A DNA stretch of 64,000 bases from Brucella intermedia LMG 3301 (GTDB taxonomy: Bacteria > Pseudomonadota > Alphaproteobacteria > Rhizobiales > Rhizobiaceae): assembly GCF_000182645.1 (NCBI RefSeq), contig NZ_ACQA01000001.1:1178001-1242000 (forward strand), read 5' to 3'. Below the pieces are notes generated by a model. It ran no database searches, was not told the origin of the DNA, and saw only the letters and a program-made list of their open reading frames with translations. Below are positions 18,596 through 29,135 of the stretch, one piece after another. The translations under genes were made by a program, and so were the position numbers. Within the stretch, counting starts at the first letter, position 1, and each line of letters begins with the position of its first letter.

Positions 18596-19852
18596 TCAGA
18601 TGATGAAGTCGGCAAGCACCTGATTGTCCGTTATGTCCTGATAAGCCCAGCCCGCTTCAGCGAACTTCTTTTCCAGAAGCTTGAAGTTAGACGCATTCTT
18701 CGTTTCGATACCGATCAGGACCGAACCGAAATTGCGCGCCGACTTCTTCAGATATTCGAACCGGGCAATGTCATCCTCGGGCCCCAGCAGATCAAGGAAC
18801 GAGCGAAGCGCGCCCGGCCTCTGCGGAAAACGGAAAATGAAATACTTCTTCAACCCTTCAAATCGAAGTGCACGCTCGCGAACGTCCGGCAGGCGCTCGA
18901 AATCGAAATTACCGCCTGAAACGACAATGACGATCCGCTTGCCCTTGAGATCGCTCTTCTTGAAATCCTTGAGCGCATCGATGCCAAGTGCGCCGGCCGG
19001 TTCAAGGACGACACCTTCGATATTGAGCATCTCGATGATGGTCGCGCAAAGCCGGTTTTCCGGAACCGTTATGACAGTTTTCGGATCAAAGCCTTTGAGA
19101 AGCTTGAAGTTTTCCTTGCCGATCTCAGCAACAGCCGCGCCATCGACGAAATTATCGACGTGGGTAAGCTTGATGCGCTTGCCTGCCTCAAGGCTGCCTT
19201 TCAGGCTCGCCGCGCCCTGTGGCTCGATAAAGCGGAAACTCGTCTTCCAGCCGCGATCCGAAACATATTGGGTAACGCCGCCGGACAGTCCCCCGCCACC
19301 CACGGGCAACAGGATAAAGTCAGGCTTCTTTTCGTCGGGTAATTGCCGTTCGATCTCCAGCGCCACCGTGGCCTGTCCTTCGACAATGCCGGGATGGTCG
19401 AAAGGTGGCACCATCACGCCCTTGTTGCTTGCTGCAAATTCCTGCGACGCGGCATAGCAAACGTCGAAAATATCGCCCACCAGCTTGATTTCGATGAATT
19501 CGCCACCAAAAGCGCGCGTCTTATCAATTTTCTGCTGCGGCGTTGTGACCGGCATGAACACGACGCCCTTGCGGCCAAAATGGCGGCAGACAAATGCAAA
19601 GCCCTGTGCGTGATTGCCTGCGGAAGCGCATACGAACACCACATTCTTGTCGGTTGTTTCGACAGCCTTGGAAATGAAATTGAAGGCGCCGCGAATCTTG
19701 TAGGAACGGACAGGCGTCAGGTCCTCGCGCTTGAGCCAAATCTCCGCACCATATTTCCGCGACAGGTAATCGTTAAGCTGCAGCGGCGTTTCTGGAAACA
19801 GCGCGCGCATTGCCTTTTCGGCCTCGGATACGGATTTAACGAAGGCGGTCAT
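18596..19852 (-). CDS. ilvA: Threonine dehydratase (short form)
   Basis: 418 residues from the ATG at 19852. PLP-dependent deamination of threonine to 2-oxobutanoate, first step of isoleucine synthesis. The PLP lysine lies in VRSYKIRGAF, the PLP-phosphate loop in PVGGGGLSGG and SAGNHAQG is the substrate loop. The C-terminus (from about residue 325) has a single ACT-like regulatory domain (KYFIFRFPQRPGALRSF), the short form with one such domain rather than the double domain of E. coli IlvA. Feedback control by isoleucine is expected but reduced. Confidence 0.92.
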   Translation of the reverse strand: MTAFVKSVSEAEKAMRALFPETPLQLNDYLSRKYGAEIWLKREDLTPVRSYKIRGAFNFISKAVETTDKNVVFVCASAGNHAQGFAFVCRHFGRKGVVFMPVTTPQQKIDKTRAFGGEFIEIKLVGDIFDVCYAASQEFAASNKGVMVPPFDHPGIVEGQATVALEIERQLPDEKKPDFILLPVGGGGLSGGVTQYVSDRGWKTSFRFIEPQGAASLKGSLEAGKRIKLTHVDNFVDGAAVAEIGKENFKLLKGFDPKTVITVPENRLCATIIEMLNIEGVVLEPAGALGIDALKDFKKSDLKGKRIVIVVSGGNFDFERLPDVRERALRFEGLKKYFIFRFPQRPGALRSFLDLLGPEDDIARFEYLKKSARNFGSVLIGIETKNASNFKLLEKKFAEAGWAYQDITDNQVLADFII

Positions 19853-20051
19853 TATTGGACTTTCTGCATTTCCAACGGAATTTTGCCCATCGCTACATGG
19901 CTTTGACCTCACAGACAAGGTTGAAGCCTTGCCGGATGCCAAATCAGCGATCTGGAGCGGGCATATATTCGGCAGTTCTAACTGTTGATGTTAACAGGCT
20001 TTGTGGCTTGAAATCGTGATACAAATCATGACATAGACAATGGCAATTGCT

Positions 20052-20137
20052 GCGGTCGTGGCGAAATTGGTATACGCAACGGACTTAAAATCCGTCGTCT
20101 TTTAGACTTGCGGGTTCAAGTCCCGCCGACCGCACCA
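20052..20137 (+). tRNA. tRNA-Leu (anticodon TAA)
   Basis: Acceptor stem GCGGTCG pairs with CGACCGC, followed by A and an encoded CCA. The anticodon arm ACGGACT-TAA-AATCCGT gives anticodon TAA; a long variable arm (CGTCTTTTAGACTTG) as expected for class II tRNA-Leu and a T arm GCGGGTTCAAGTCCCGC are present. Confidence 0.95.
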
Positions 20138-20252
20138 CCTTTGCTCACTGTTATCGGTCCGTCGCTGGTACCTTTACCGGGCGTTTAGACGCCATCAATA
20201 CAAAAAGATAATATAATACAATTCACTAATTGAGATACATAACATACAACAT

Positions 20253-20282
20253 GAAAAGCCGCAGATCAGGTCTGCGGCTCCT
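20253..20282 (-). terminator. Terminator of wrbA
   Basis: Inverted repeat AGCCGCAGA / TCTGCGGCT with loop TCAGG, followed on the minus strand by TTTTCAT; 19 bases after the wrbA stop. Confidence 0.8.
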
Positions 20283-20298
20283 CTAGCTTAAAACCTGA

Positions 20299-20898
20299 TT
20301 AGCCGTGCAGTCTGGCGGTAATTTCCGCAACGCGCTTGCCCTGGAAACGAGCTCCCTCCAGTTCCTGCTCCGAAGGCTGACGCGAACCGTCGCCATCGGC
20401 GGTCGTCGTCATTCCGTAGGGCGCACCGCCACGCACCACATCGTTACCCATCTGGCCCTGATACGCGTAGGAAAGCGGAACGATGATCATGCCGTGATGC
20501 TGCATCTGCCATTGCGTGGAAATCAGCGCGAGTTCCGCACCGCCATGTTGTGTGGCTGTGGAAACCATCACCGACCCGACCTTATTGACGAGAGCACCCT
20601 TTGCCCAAAGCCCGCCGGTCTGGTCGAGAAAGTTTTTCATCTGGGCTGCCATCATGCCGTAGCGGGTAGCAGTAGCGATGATGATGGCGTCGTAATCTGC
20701 AAGTTCCGCCGGCGTAGCGATCGGCGCATCCTGATCCACCTTATAGTGCGAGGCTTTTGCGACATCTGGCGGGACCAGTTCGGGCACCCGTTTGAGAGTG
20801 ACCTCCGCGCCGCCTTCGCGCGCGCCTTCCACAGCGGCCTTGGCCATTTTCTCGGTATGACCGTAGGCCGAATAATACAACACCAGCACCTTAACCAT
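20299..20898 (-). CDS. wrbA: NAD(P)H:quinone oxidoreductase WrbA
   Basis: 199 residues, exactly the family size. Flavodoxin-like FMN protein that reduces quinones by two electrons. FMN-phosphate loop [11 protein letters not shown] at the N-terminus, [19 protein letters not shown] for flavin-ring contacts, and [10 protein letters not shown] plus YAYQGQMG are WrbA hallmarks. A ribosome site (GGGAGAGT) precedes the ATG. Monocistronic, ending in a terminator. Confidence 0.96.
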   Translation of the reverse strand: MVKVLVLYYSAYGHTEKMAKAAVEGAREGGAEVTLKRVPELVPPDVAKASHYKVDQDAPIATPAELADYDAIIIATATRYGMMAAQMKNFLDQTGGLWAKGALVNKVGSVMVSTATQHGGAELALISTQWQMQHHGMIIVPLSYAYQGQMGNDVVRGGAPYGMTTTADGDGSRQPSEQELEGARFQGKRVAEITARLHG

Positions 20899-21068
20899 GT
20901 GACTCTCCCTATCCCGGTTTGTGAGGCCCCGACCTCGAAAGCTTCAATTAGGGGAGCGGCCTCCTTTGGAAAGGCGCAACCGCGGCCAAACGAATGAAAT
21001 GCTGAAATAAAGCAGTTGCAGCCTTGTCCTGCTGGCGCTTAACTGAAGCCAGAAAATGGAGTCTGGAT

Positions 21069-21827
21069 ATGACCAACAATCCGCAGCAAGCCGTCAGGGC
21101 CGCGATGCTGGCAATTGGCGACGAGCTTCTCTCTGGCCGCACCAAGGATAAGAATATCGGGCATCTTGCCGACGTGCTCACAGCGGCCGGGATCGATCTG
21201 AAGGAAGTACGGATTGTTCCGGACGAGGAAGCGGCCATCGTAGACGCTCTCAATGCGCTGCGACCGCATTATGATTATGTCTTCACGTCAGGCGGAATAG
21301 GCCCCACCCATGACGATATCACTGCGGATGCTGTTTCGACGGCGTTCGGCGTGCCTTGCATCTATGACGAGAAAGCCATGAGGCTGCTCGGTGATAATTA
21401 CGCGAAGCGCGGGCTGGAATTTACCGACTCGCGCAAGCGCATGGCGCGCATGCCGCAAGGCTCGGAGCATATAGCGAATCCCATCTCAGCTGCTCCCGGC
21501 TTTCATATCGGCAATGTCTATGTGATGGCTGGCGTACCTTCCGTGTTCCAGGCGATGCTCGACAACGTGCTGCCCACGCTGAAGACCGGACGGAAGCTTC
21601 TGTCGAAATCCGTGCGCTGTCCCTTTGGCGAAGGCGTGATCGGTGCGCCCCTGACGGAAATCCAGAAAGAAAACCCGGATACGATCATCGGTTCCTACCC
21701 GAAATTCGAGAATGGACGCTTCAGCACCGAACTTGTCGTCCGGGGCAGCGATCCTGCGAAAATTGATACGGCGATCGATGCAATCGAGAAAATGATCTCT
21801 TCACTCGAAAAGATGGGCGCTGCTTGA
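21069..21827 (+). CDS. CinA-like / molybdopterin-binding domain protein
   Basis: 252 residues. A single MoCF-biosynthesis (molybdopterin-binding) domain: LAIGDELLSGRTKDKN and the glycine signature TSGGIGPTHDDITADAV. This is the N-terminal half of competence/damage-inducible protein CinA without the nicotinamide-nucleotide amidase domain; related stand-alone proteins act on nucleotides or cofactors, and the exact reaction here is unknown. The ATG at 21069 was chosen because the family starts near the first strand; the in-frame extension to 21024 is unsupported. Confidence 0.87.
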   Translation: MTNNPQQAVRAAMLAIGDELLSGRTKDKNIGHLADVLTAAGIDLKEVRIVPDEEAAIVDALNALRPHYDYVFTSGGIGPTHDDITADAVSTAFGVPCIYDEKAMRLLGDNYAKRGLEFTDSRKRMARMPQGSEHIANPISAAPGFHIGNVYVMAGVPSVFQAMLDNVLPTLKTGRKLLSKSVRCPFGEGVIGAPLTEIQKENPDTIIGSYPKFENGRFSTELVVRGSDPAKIDTAIDAIEKMISSLEKMGAA

Positions 21828-21903
21828 TCGCCTGCAACCTTTTGCCTGCGCAACTCGTTGCATTATATGCTAAAATAGAAACACAGCCGGAAGGAGTTCT
21901 GTC

Positions 21904-22749
21904 ATGTCCTACAAGACGGTGGTTGCCTATTCTCGCAGTGAATCCGAGTTGAAGCGGGTTTTGTCCGCCGTTGGACTTTTGAAGCAGAAGCTGCCCGATA
22001 TTCATGTCATCGGGCTGTATGCCACTCCTTCGCCCATCGTCTATGCCGACCCGAACGGCTTCATCGATCCCGGAATGTTCGAACTGCATGACAAGCAGCA
22101 CAAGGAACTCTCCGAAAGATTGAAACATGTCTTTGAAGAGGAAATGCGCCGTCAGGGCACCAATTATGAGTATCGCATCACGCGCTCGGAAACAGGCACA
22201 GCCGCAGACGGCGTGCTGACCGCTTGTCTTGGCGCGGAATTGCTGATCGCCGGACAACCGGACCCGGACGATCCGGCCACCAACGACGAGACCGCCGATA
22301 CCATCGTTTTCAATTCAAGCTGCCCTGTTCTGCTCGTACCCTACGCACCGGTGCTGCCTATGGTTTCACTGGATCGTATCGTCGTCGCCTTCAACGGCAA
22401 GCGTGAAGCCGCCCGCGCTGCGTTCGACGCCCTGCCCCTGATGAAACATGCGGACAGGACGGAAATCGTTTGGGTTGATCCGCCGGAAATCGAAGGCGAG
22501 GATCAGGCGCTGGCAAGCCACGATATCGCAGAATCAATTTCGCGCCACGGCATCGAAGTAACGCCGACGGCAATCGCCTCGAACGGCCGCTACGCCCAGG
22601 ATGCTTTGCGGGAGCACATTATCGCGCAACGTTCCGATCTTCTCGTGATGGGCGCCTACAGTCATTCAAGGTTGCGAGAACTGGTCTTTGGCGGCGTGAC
22701 GCGCTCCATGTTGAACGAATTGCCAATCCTCACACTTTTCTCGCGTTAA
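21904..22749 (+). CDS. Universal stress protein with two UspA domains
   Basis: 281 residues; start preceded by GGAAGGAG. Two tandem Usp modules: residues ~1-145 (degenerate, without a clear ATP-binding glycine motif) and ~150-281, which ends in LLVMGAYSHSRLRELVFGGVTRSML, matching the G-x2-G-x9-G-S/T nucleotide-binding signature with Gly/Thr variation. Such tandem proteins are induced by starvation or oxidative stress. Likely cytoplasmic. Confidence 0.87.
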   Translation: MSYKTVVAYSRSESELKRVLSAVGLLKQKLPDIHVIGLYATPSPIVYADPNGFIDPGMFELHDKQHKELSERLKHVFEEEMRRQGTNYEYRITRSETGTAADGVLTACLGAELLIAGQPDPDDPATNDETADTIVFNSSCPVLLVPYAPVLPMVSLDRIVVAFNGKREAARAAFDALPLMKHADRTEIVWVDPPEIEGEDQALASHDIAESISRHGIEVTPTAIASNGRYAQDALREHIIAQRSDLLVMGAYSHSRLRELVFGGVTRSMLNELPILTLFSR

Positions 22750-23017
22750 AAGGCATGGCTGAGGACCGGTTTGGTCGTTCAGCCCCCATGTGATCGCACG
22801 ACACGCTTGCAAGAACGCCATTTTTGCGGTTATCAGCATCACCCGGCGCTGACTGTGCCGGGTGGAGAGCCTTTTTCTTACTCGCCGCCTGCCTGAATTG
22901 GCGCGGGTGGAAAAGCCGCAGATCCTGACAGTTACAGCGCTTGGCAACCGTCACAGCGCATTTTTGGTTTTAAAAGGTCCGGAGAACAAACTCCGGATCG
23001 TTCCACGGAGCGTTTCG

Positions 23018-23515
23018 ATGTCCTTGCCAGATAAAGCCTTTCCCGTTTCCTGGGACCAGTTCCACCGCGATGCCCGCGCCCTCGCCTGGCGGATCGCCGG
23101 CATGAACCGCGATTGGCACGCAATTGTTGCCATTACGCGTGGCGGACTGGTTCCAGCGGCCATCGTTTGCCGCGAACTCGGCATTCGCCTTATCGAAACC
23201 GTCTGCATCGCCTCCTATCATGACTACACATCGCAGGGAGACATGCAGATTCTCAAGGGCGTCAGCGAAACGCTTCTCGAAAATGGCGGTGAAGGCGTCA
23301 TCGTCGTCGACGATCTGACCGATACGGGCAAGACTGCCGCCATCGTTCGCGAAATGATGCCGAAGGCCCATTTTGCAACCGTTTATGCCAAGCCGAAAGG
23401 CCGCCCGCTGATCGATACCTTCGTGACTGAAGTATCGCAGGACACCTGGATCTACTTCCCCTGGGATATGGGCTTCACCTATCAGGAGCCGATTGCAGGC
23501 GGAAAACGCGGCTAA
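23018..23515 (+). CDS. gpt: Xanthine (guanine) phosphoribosyltransferase
   Basis: 165 residues from the ATG at 23018 ([15 protein letters not shown]); the frame is open to 22862 but the extra residues are not conserved. Salvages xanthine and guanine to nucleotides. The PRPP-binding signature [14 protein letters not shown] is clear, RGGLVPA binds pyrophosphate and YFPWDMGF is the purine-binding C-terminus typical of XGPRT. Followed by a terminator-like hairpin. Confidence 0.93.
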   Translation: MSLPDKAFPVSWDQFHRDARALAWRIAGMNRDWHAIVAITRGGLVPAAIVCRELGIRLIETVCIASYHDYTSQGDMQILKGVSETLLENGGEGVIVVDDLTDTGKTAAIVREMMPKAHFATVYAKPKGRPLIDTFVTEVSQDTWIYFPWDMGFTYQEPIAGGKRG

Positions 23516-23620
23516 AGCCTGAAGTGAACTTGCCCTAAGTCCATAGGGATTCCACTTCTGCTGGAACTGGTGGCTTTCGGCTGTGCCGGGTCCTAACGCT
23601 ACAAAACGAAAATAAACGAA

Positions 23621-23653
23621 TGCGATTGCGGTGATATTTCCGCCGCAATCGCA
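23621..23653 (+). terminator. Hairpin in the gpt-Nudix gap
   Basis: Perfect stem TGCGATTGCGG / CCGCAATCGCA with an 11-base loop, about 105 bases after gpt. Followed by CCTTATAG rather than a T run, so termination is only possible. The remaining 300 bp of this gap show nothing else. Confidence 0.5.
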
Positions 23654-23849
23654 CCTTATAGAAACTACACCGAAATAACGCCGACCAAGGGCGAAGTGCC
23701 TTTCCTAAGCTGCCATCCCATCTCGTAATTTCAGTAATGCCTTTAAATTAAAAGATTTTTTGGAACATTTTCGAAGGTTCGCAGTCTAAGTAATCAGTTG
23801 TTATTTTGGCGAATCGGATCATGCTATAAAGAAAGAGGGGATTTTCGCG

Positions 23850-24338
23850 GTGAAGTCGCAAGCAAAACAACTTATTGCAACCGAAAAGCGTATTCTTACG
23901 CCTTCGGGTCGTTTGCAGCAGGTTGCAGCACTTGTGCATCGTCGCGACATGGGCGCACTCAAGGTTCTCGTCATCACGAGCCGCGGCACAGGGCGATGGA
24001 TCATTCCAAAGGGCTGGCCGCAAGTGGGGCGTACCCTTGCAGAAACCGCTCTTCGCGAAGCCTATGAAGAAGCCGGCATTCGCGGTGAAGTCTCTCCAAT
24101 ACCGATTGGCAGTTTTTGCTACTGCAAGACGGACCTTCCGCCGGAGCGCATCAACCAGTTCGTGGCTGCGGTATTTGCCGTGCAATTCACAGGTCAGGAA
24201 AAAGACTGGCCAGAGCGGGACCAACGCATCTGCGAGTGGGTATCGCCGCAGGAAGCTGCATGTCGTGTCGAAGAAAGTGAATTGAAGCAGATTCTGAACC
24301 AGTTTGGTGATTCGGGAATAGCGGCGGCCGCCGAGTAG
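23850..24338 (+). CDS. Nudix hydrolase
   Basis: 162 residues from a GTG start with AGAGGGG upstream. The full Nudix box is present: G-x5-E-x7-REUXEE-x-GU as GWPQVGRTLAETALREAYEEAGI starts at residue ~51 (given here as key residues: Gly, Glu, Arg-Glu, Glu-Glu, Gly). The surrounding RGTGRWIIPKGWP suggests the diphosphoinositol/diadenosine polyphosphate-type subgroup seen in alphaproteobacteria. Substrate is some nucleoside diphosphate linked to X; not further resolved. Confidence 0.88.
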   Translation: MKSQAKQLIATEKRILTPSGRLQQVAALVHRRDMGALKVLVITSRGTGRWIIPKGWPQVGRTLAETALREAYEEAGIRGEVSPIPIGSFCYCKTDLPPERINQFVAAVFAVQFTGQEKDWPERDQRICEWVSPQEAACRVEESELKQILNQFGDSGIAAAAE

Positions 24339-25077
24339 GCAGCTAGCCGCCCCGACACCGCAATTTCTCCCGGCTTGCGACCTATTTGCCGGGATTTCCC
24401 CTTTCTATAGAAAATCCTACCGAAATTGCTCCAGGAAGCGCCACGAGGGGGCGAGGTTCCAGGCCCTTCGTTCTCCAGCCGGCTTGTTTCTTAAAACTGT
24501 CGCTTCTCCCCGTTATCCACATTTGCCCCAAGCGGTTACGCACAATATCTAGATGCTGGAGCGTTGCAGCAAACCATTGCTTGACGCTCGAAGCCGAGTC
24601 GTTTTTTATGAGACTATCGTTGCGTAAGTAGCGTGGTCGGGCGTTGTAAATCCGTCGATCTTTTTTCGGTCAAGTTGAGTATCGAACGAGCGTCGCGCTT
24701 TGGAAGTGTGTTTTTCGCTCGGTGCTTTCTTGCGCCCGTATTCTGGGCATTCCGGTCTTTGGAGAAGCAGATGCAGCGTCGGAAAGAAACAGCGTTAACA
24801 CTAGATTTAGTATTTGCGCTCACACTCCTTACAAGATAAGGTATTTTTCGTTCTGCTGATTTTTAATCGCGAATAGCGTTAGCAAGGTTGCAATTAAGCT
24901 CCCCTGAGGCGTTTTTTCGTGGGATTGAAAGAGGCGGAAGCGGATTTCCGGGAGCTTTCTCCCCAACAAGACGCTCCTCCCCGCAGAAGAGCTGTTTTGA
25001 CAGAGACGCGATACAGACAGGCCGTGGCTGAAAACCGTCACTAAAGCTACTATATATAGAACGTTTGGATGGGACAG
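24339..25077. promoter_or_regulatory. Long nrdJ upstream region with a DnaA box and NrdR-like boxes
   Basis: 739 bp with no convincing gene. Near 24385-24397 a TCCCGGC / GCCGGGA pair may end the Nudix transcript. A perfect DnaA box TTATCCACA lies at 24513-24521. Matches to the NrdR operator core (consensus acaCwATATnTwGtgt) occur at 24540-24555 (CACAATATCTAG core), 24798-24813 (ACACTAGATTTAGTAT) and, weaker, 25047-25062 (CTATATATAG). NrdR is the known repressor of ribonucleotide reductase genes, and DnaA boxes regulate nrd genes in other bacteria. The boxes are not spaced as the usual close tandem pair. No B12 riboswitch signature was found. Confidence 0.45.
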
Positions 25078-28000
25078 ATGAAGATCGAACGCCGTTTCAC
25101 GAAAGAGAATCAGTCGGCCTATGCGGACATCGCGTTCCGGACTGCGACCAGCGAGATCAAGAATCCCGATGGGTCCATCGTATTCCGTCTTGAAAACATC
25201 AATGTGCCCGCGCAGTTCAGCCAGGTGGCCGCTGACATTCTCGCCCAGAAGTATTTTCGCAAGGCCGGCGTCCCCGCGCAGCTGAAAAAGGTCGAGGAAA
25301 ACGACGTCCCTTCATGGCTGTGGCGTTCGGTCGCCGATGAGGACGCGCTCGCCAAGCTGCCGGAAAACGAACGCTATGGCTCCGAGATGGATGCCTGCCA
25401 GGTTTTCGACCGTCTCGCCGGCACCTGGACCTACTGGGGCTGGAAAGGCGGCTATTTCGCCTCCGAAGAAGATGCCCTCGCCTTCCGCGACGAGCTTGCC
25501 TATATGCTCGCAACGCAGCGCGTGGCGCCGAACAGCCCGCAATGGTTCAACACCGGCCTGCACTGGGCCTATGGCATCGACGGTCCCGGCCAGGGCCATT
25601 TCTACGTCGACTGGCAGACTGGCAAGCTGACCAAGTCCAAGTCGGCCTACGAACATCCGCAGCCGCATGCCTGCTTCATCCAGTCCGTCGGCGACGATCT
25701 GGTCAATGAGGGCGGTATCATGGACCTTTGGGTCCGCGAGGCGCGCCTGTTCAAATATGGTTCGGGCACCGGTTCCAACTTCTCTTATCTGCGCGGCGAA
25801 GGTGAAAAGCTTTCTGGCGGCGGCAAGTCCTCCGGCCTCATGAGCTTCCTGAAGATCGGCGACCGCGCTGCGGGCGCAATCAAGTCCGGCGGCACGACCC
25901 GCCGTGCCGCCAAGATGGTCGTTGTTGATATCGATCACCCGGATATCGAGGAATATATCGACTGGAAGGTGAAGGAAGAGCAGAAGGTTGCTTCGCTCGT
26001 CACCGGCTCCAAGATCGTCAAGCAGCATCTGACGGCCATCATGAAGGCTTGCGTCAATTGCGAAGCCGGCTCTGAAGCAACTCGGGACGATTGCTTCGAC
26101 CCGGCGAAGAACCCTGCCCTGAAGCGTGAAATCCGGGCCGCGAAGAAGAACCAGGTCCCGGAAAACTACGTCAAGCGCGTGATCCAGTTCGCACGTCAGG
26201 GCTACACCGACATTCAGTTCAAGACCTACGATACTGATTGGGATTCGGAAGCCTACCTCACCGTTTCGGGCCAGAACTCCAACAACTCCGTCTCGCTGAA
26301 GGACGAATTCCTGCGCGCTGTCGAAAATGACGGCGACTGGAACCTCACCGCACGCCGCGACGGTCGCGTCATGAAGACGCTCAAGGCGCGCGATCTCTGG
26401 GAAAAGATCGGTTACGCCGCCTGGGCGTCCGCCGATCCGGGCCTGCACTACAACACGACCATGAACGACTGGCACACCTGCCCCACGGCTGGTCCTATCC
26501 GCGCCTCTAATCCGTGCTCGGAATATATGTTCCTCGATGATACGGCCTGCAATCTGGCGTCGATCAACCTACTCACCTATCGCAACAAGGACGGTTCGTT
26601 CGACATTGCGGCTTACGAGCACACGGCGCGCCTGTGGACCATCGTTCTCGAAATCTCGGTAATGATGGCGCAGTTCCCGTCCAAGGAAATTGCCCGCCTC
26701 TCCTATGAATACCGCACGCTCGGCCTCGGCTATGCCAATATTGGCGGCCTGCTGATGACTTCCGGCATTCCTTATGACTCCGACGAAGGCCGCGCTATTT
26801 GCGGCGCGCTGACCGCGATCATGACCGGCGTGGCCTATGCGACCTCCGCCGAAATGGCGAAGGAACTGGGCACCTTCCCGAGCTACGAGCCGAATGCACA
26901 GCACATGCTGCGCGTCATTCGCAACCATCGCCGCGCCGCACATGGTGAAACCCAAGGTTATGAAGGCCTCGCCGTCAACCCGGTCGCGCTGATTGCCGAA
27001 GATTGCCCGGATCAGGATATGATCGTCCATGCCCGTGCGGCCTGGGACAAGGCGCTGGAACTGGGCGAAAAGCATGGCTATCGCAATGCACAGGCAACCG
27101 TCATTGCGCCGACCGGCACGATCGGCCTTGTCATGGATTGCGACACAACCGGCATCGAACCGGACTTCGCTCTGGTGAAGTTCAAGAAGCTAGCCGGCGG
27201 CGGCTACTTCAAGATCATCAACCGCGCCGTGCCGGAAGCACTCCGCACGCTCGGCTACTCGGAAAGCCAGATTGCCGAAATCGAAGCCTATGCTGTCGGC
27301 CACGGCAACATCAATCAGGCGCCTGGCGTCAATCCCTCTTCCCTGAAGTCCAAGGGCTTCACCGATGAGAAGATCGAAGCCCTGAATGCGGCTCTCAAGA
27401 GCGCGTTCGACATCAAGTTCGCTTTCAACAAGTGGACGCTGGGCGAAGATTTCTGCAAGGATGTGCTGAAGCTCACGGACGAGCAGCTCAATGACTTCTC
27501 GTTCGAAATGCTGCCTGCCCTTGGCTTTACCCGCAAGGAAATCGAAGCTGCCAACATTCATGTTTGCGGCGCGATGACCCTCGAAGGCGCTCCCTTCCTG
27601 AAGGAAGAACACTACGCCGTGTTCGATTGCGCCAATCCATGCGGCAAGATCGGCAAGCGTTATCTCTCGGTAGATAGCCACATCCGTATGATGGCTGCCG
27701 CGCAGCCGTTCATTTCGGGCGCGATCTCCAAGACGATCAATATGCCGAACGATGCAACCGTCGAGGACTGCAAAGACGCATACATGCTTTCATGGAAGCT
27801 GGCGCTCAAGGCCAACGCGCTTTATCGCGATGGCTCCAAGCTCTCCCAGCCGCTCAACGCCTCGCTGATCGCGGACGATGAGGATGAAGACGACGCAATC
27901 GAGGCGCTGATTGAAGCACCGGCAGCCGCTCGTGCCGTTCAGGTTACCGAACGCATCGTCGAGAAGGTTGTCGAGAAGATCGTCCACGAACGCGAAAAGC

Positions 28001-28866
28001 TGCCGAACCGCCGTCAGGGTTATACCCAGAAGGCAGTGGTTGGCGGACACAAGGTCTATCTGCGTACTGGCGAATTCGGCGACGGACGTCTCGGCGAGAT
28101 CTTCATCGACATGCACAAGGAAGGCGCCGCCTTCCGCGCAATGATGAACAACTTCGCCATCGCCGTTTCGCTCGGCCTGCAGTATGGCGTGCCGCTTGAA
28201 GAATATGTGGAGGCTTTCACCTTCACGAAATTCGAACCAGCTGGCATGGTTATCGGCAACGATGCCATCAAGACCGCGACGTCGATCATCGATTATGTCT
28301 TCCGTGAACTGGCTGTGTCCTATCTCGGTCGCAACGACCTCGCCCATGTCGATACGAGCGATTTCGGCAATACGGCGTTGGGCAAAGGCATCAAGGAAGG
28401 CAAGACCAATCTGGTTTCGACCGGTTGGACGCGTGGATACAAGCCCACGCTCGTGACGAATTCGAACAACGAAGCCAAGGGATCGACGAGTTCTGCGCCG
28501 CAGGCCTCCAACGTCACAACCTTGAAGTCGACCACTCCGGCGGGCAATCGCCCGGCAACAATCGGCTTGGTCACGGATGGCGCAACGGCTTTCAAACGCG
28601 AATTCGAGGAACAGCCTGCACCGGCGCAACAGCAGGAAAGCACATCGGCAACGGAGCTGTTCTCTGACAAGGCCGCCGCAGACGCTGCCTCGGCCCGTGC
28701 GGAAAGCGCAAATGCCGCCAAGAAGCTGGAAGCTGATCGCCGCATCAAATCGATGATGCAGGGCTATACGGGCGACAGCTGCACCGAGTGCCAGAACTTC
28801 ACCATGGTCCGCAACGGCACCTGCCTGAAGTGCGACACTTGCGGCGCAACGAGCGGCTGCAGCTAA
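25078..28866 (+). CDS. nrdJ: Vitamin B12-dependent (class II) ribonucleotide reductase
   Basis: 1262 residues from the ATG at 25078 ([10 protein letters not shown]), with GGGA upstream; the ATG at 25069 is also in frame. Reduces ribonucleotides to deoxyribonucleotides using adenosylcobalamin, independent of oxygen. Visible are the catalytic-site NPCSE region ([19 protein letters not shown]), the QNSNNSV loop, the PTGTIG loop ([17 protein letters not shown]) and the C-terminal redox cysteines of a zinc-finger-like tail (CTECQ...CLKCDTCG). Its own terminator is now 29 kb away (58008) because the transposon inserted 19 bp after the stop. The conserved 3' end is the likely recognition target of the element. 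Confidence 0.95.
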   Translation: MKIERRFTKENQSAYADIAFRTATSEIKNPDGSIVFRLENINVPAQFSQVAADILAQKYFRKAGVPAQLKKVEENDVPSWLWRSVADEDALAKLPENERYGSEMDACQVFDRLAGTWTYWGWKGGYFASEEDALAFRDELAYMLATQRVAPNSPQWFNTGLHWAYGIDGPGQGHFYVDWQTGKLTKSKSAYEHPQPHACFIQSVGDDLVNEGGIMDLWVREARLFKYGSGTGSNFSYLRGEGEKLSGGGKSSGLMSFLKIGDRAAGAIKSGGTTRRAAKMVVVDIDHPDIEEYIDWKVKEEQKVASLVTGSKIVKQHLTAIMKACVNCEAGSEATRDDCFDPAKNPALKREIRAAKKNQVPENYVKRVIQFARQGYTDIQFKTYDTDWDSEAYLTVSGQNSNNSVSLKDEFLRAVENDGDWNLTARRDGRVMKTLKARDLWEKIGYAAWASADPGLHYNTTMNDWHTCPTAGPIRASNPCSEYMFLDDTACNLASINLLTYRNKDGSFDIAAYEHTARLWTIVLEISVMMAQFPSKEIARLSYEYRTLGLGYANIGGLLMTSGIPYDSDEGRAICGALTAIMTGVAYATSAEMAKELGTFPSYEPNAQHMLRVIRNHRRAAHGETQGYEGLAVNPVALIAEDCPDQDMIVHARAAWDKALELGEKHGYRNAQATVIAPTGTIGLVMDCDTTGIEPDFALVKFKKLAGGGYFKIINRAVPEALRTLGYSESQIAEIEAYAVGHGNINQAPGVNPSSLKSKGFTDEKIEALNAALKSAFDIKFAFNKWTLGEDFCKDVLKLTDEQLNDFSFEMLPALGFTRKEIEAANIHVCGAMTLEGAPFLKEEHYAVFDCANPCGKIGKRYLSVDSHIRMMAAAQPFISGAISKTINMPNDATVEDCKDAYMLSWKLALKANALYRDGSKLSQPLNASLIADDEDEDDAIEALIEAPAAARAVQVTERIVEKVVEKIVHEREKLPNRRQGYTQKAVVGGHKVYLRTGEFGDGRLGEIFIDMHKEGAAFRAMMNNFAIAVSLGLQYGVPLEEYVEAFTFTKFEPAGMVIGNDAIKTATSIIDYVFRELAVSYLGRNDLAHVDTSDFGNTALGKGIKEGKTNLVSTGWTRGYKPTLVTNSNNEAKGSTSSAPQASNVTTLKSTTPAGNRPATIGLVTDGATAFKREFEEQPAPAQQQESTSATELFSDKAAADAASARAESANAAKKLEADRRIKSMMQGYTGDSCTECQNFTMVRNGTCLKCDTCGATSGCS

Positions 28867-28880
28867 AGGTCGTCGGTAAA

Positions 28881-28885
28881 AACAG
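28881..28885. repeat. Left target-site duplication AACAG
   Basis: AACAG immediately precedes the left transposon end and is repeated at 57995-57999 directly after the right end. Five bases is the duplication length of Tn7-type transposition. Confidence 0.88.
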
Positions 28886-29015
28886 TGGATAGCCCCCACT
28901 GAAAAGTCATAAAGTGGGGGGCCGGAGTCACAAAAGTGGGATGTGAAGAGTCATAAAGCGGCTCTCGGCTATCCACCTGACACGTCGATCTAAGTATTGA
29001 CCAAAAGGTGTTACT
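28886..29015. repeat. Left transposon end with repeated TnsB-type binding motifs
   Basis: Three direct repeats of GTCATAAAGTGG type: 28906-28917 (GTCATAAAGTGG), 28927-28939 (GTCACAAAAGTGG) and 28950-28961 (GTCATAAAGCGG), about 21-23 bp apart, as expected for an array of transposase sites. The first lies in a palindrome (CCCCCACT ... AGTGGGGG, 28893-28920), and GGATAGCC at 28887 is mirrored by GGCTATCC near 28968-28975. A weaker fourth copy is possible near 28999. The rest up to 29135 is non-coding leader of cap4. Confidence 0.75.
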
Positions 29016-29135
29016 GGCCATTTGGAAGCTAAAACTGGCCAAATCACATTCTACTGTTTCCGGGCGCTGAAAGGTGCCCGGAAAATTCCTTAGGGAACAA
29101 AACAGGAATCAACTAGACAGGCGCGGTGTTCGGGT

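Noticed and set aside
20052..20137. tRNA-Leu as the island's attachment site
   Set aside because: The island begins almost 9 kb later and has its own TSD next to nrdJ; no partial tRNA copy is at either end.
24339..25077. Cobalamin riboswitch before nrdJ
   Set aside because: No B12-box (GCCACTG) motif with the surrounding conserved elements was found.
28760..28866. Second nrdJ fragment created by the insertion
   Set aside because: The insertion is outside the coding region; nrdJ remains complete with its C-terminal cysteines.
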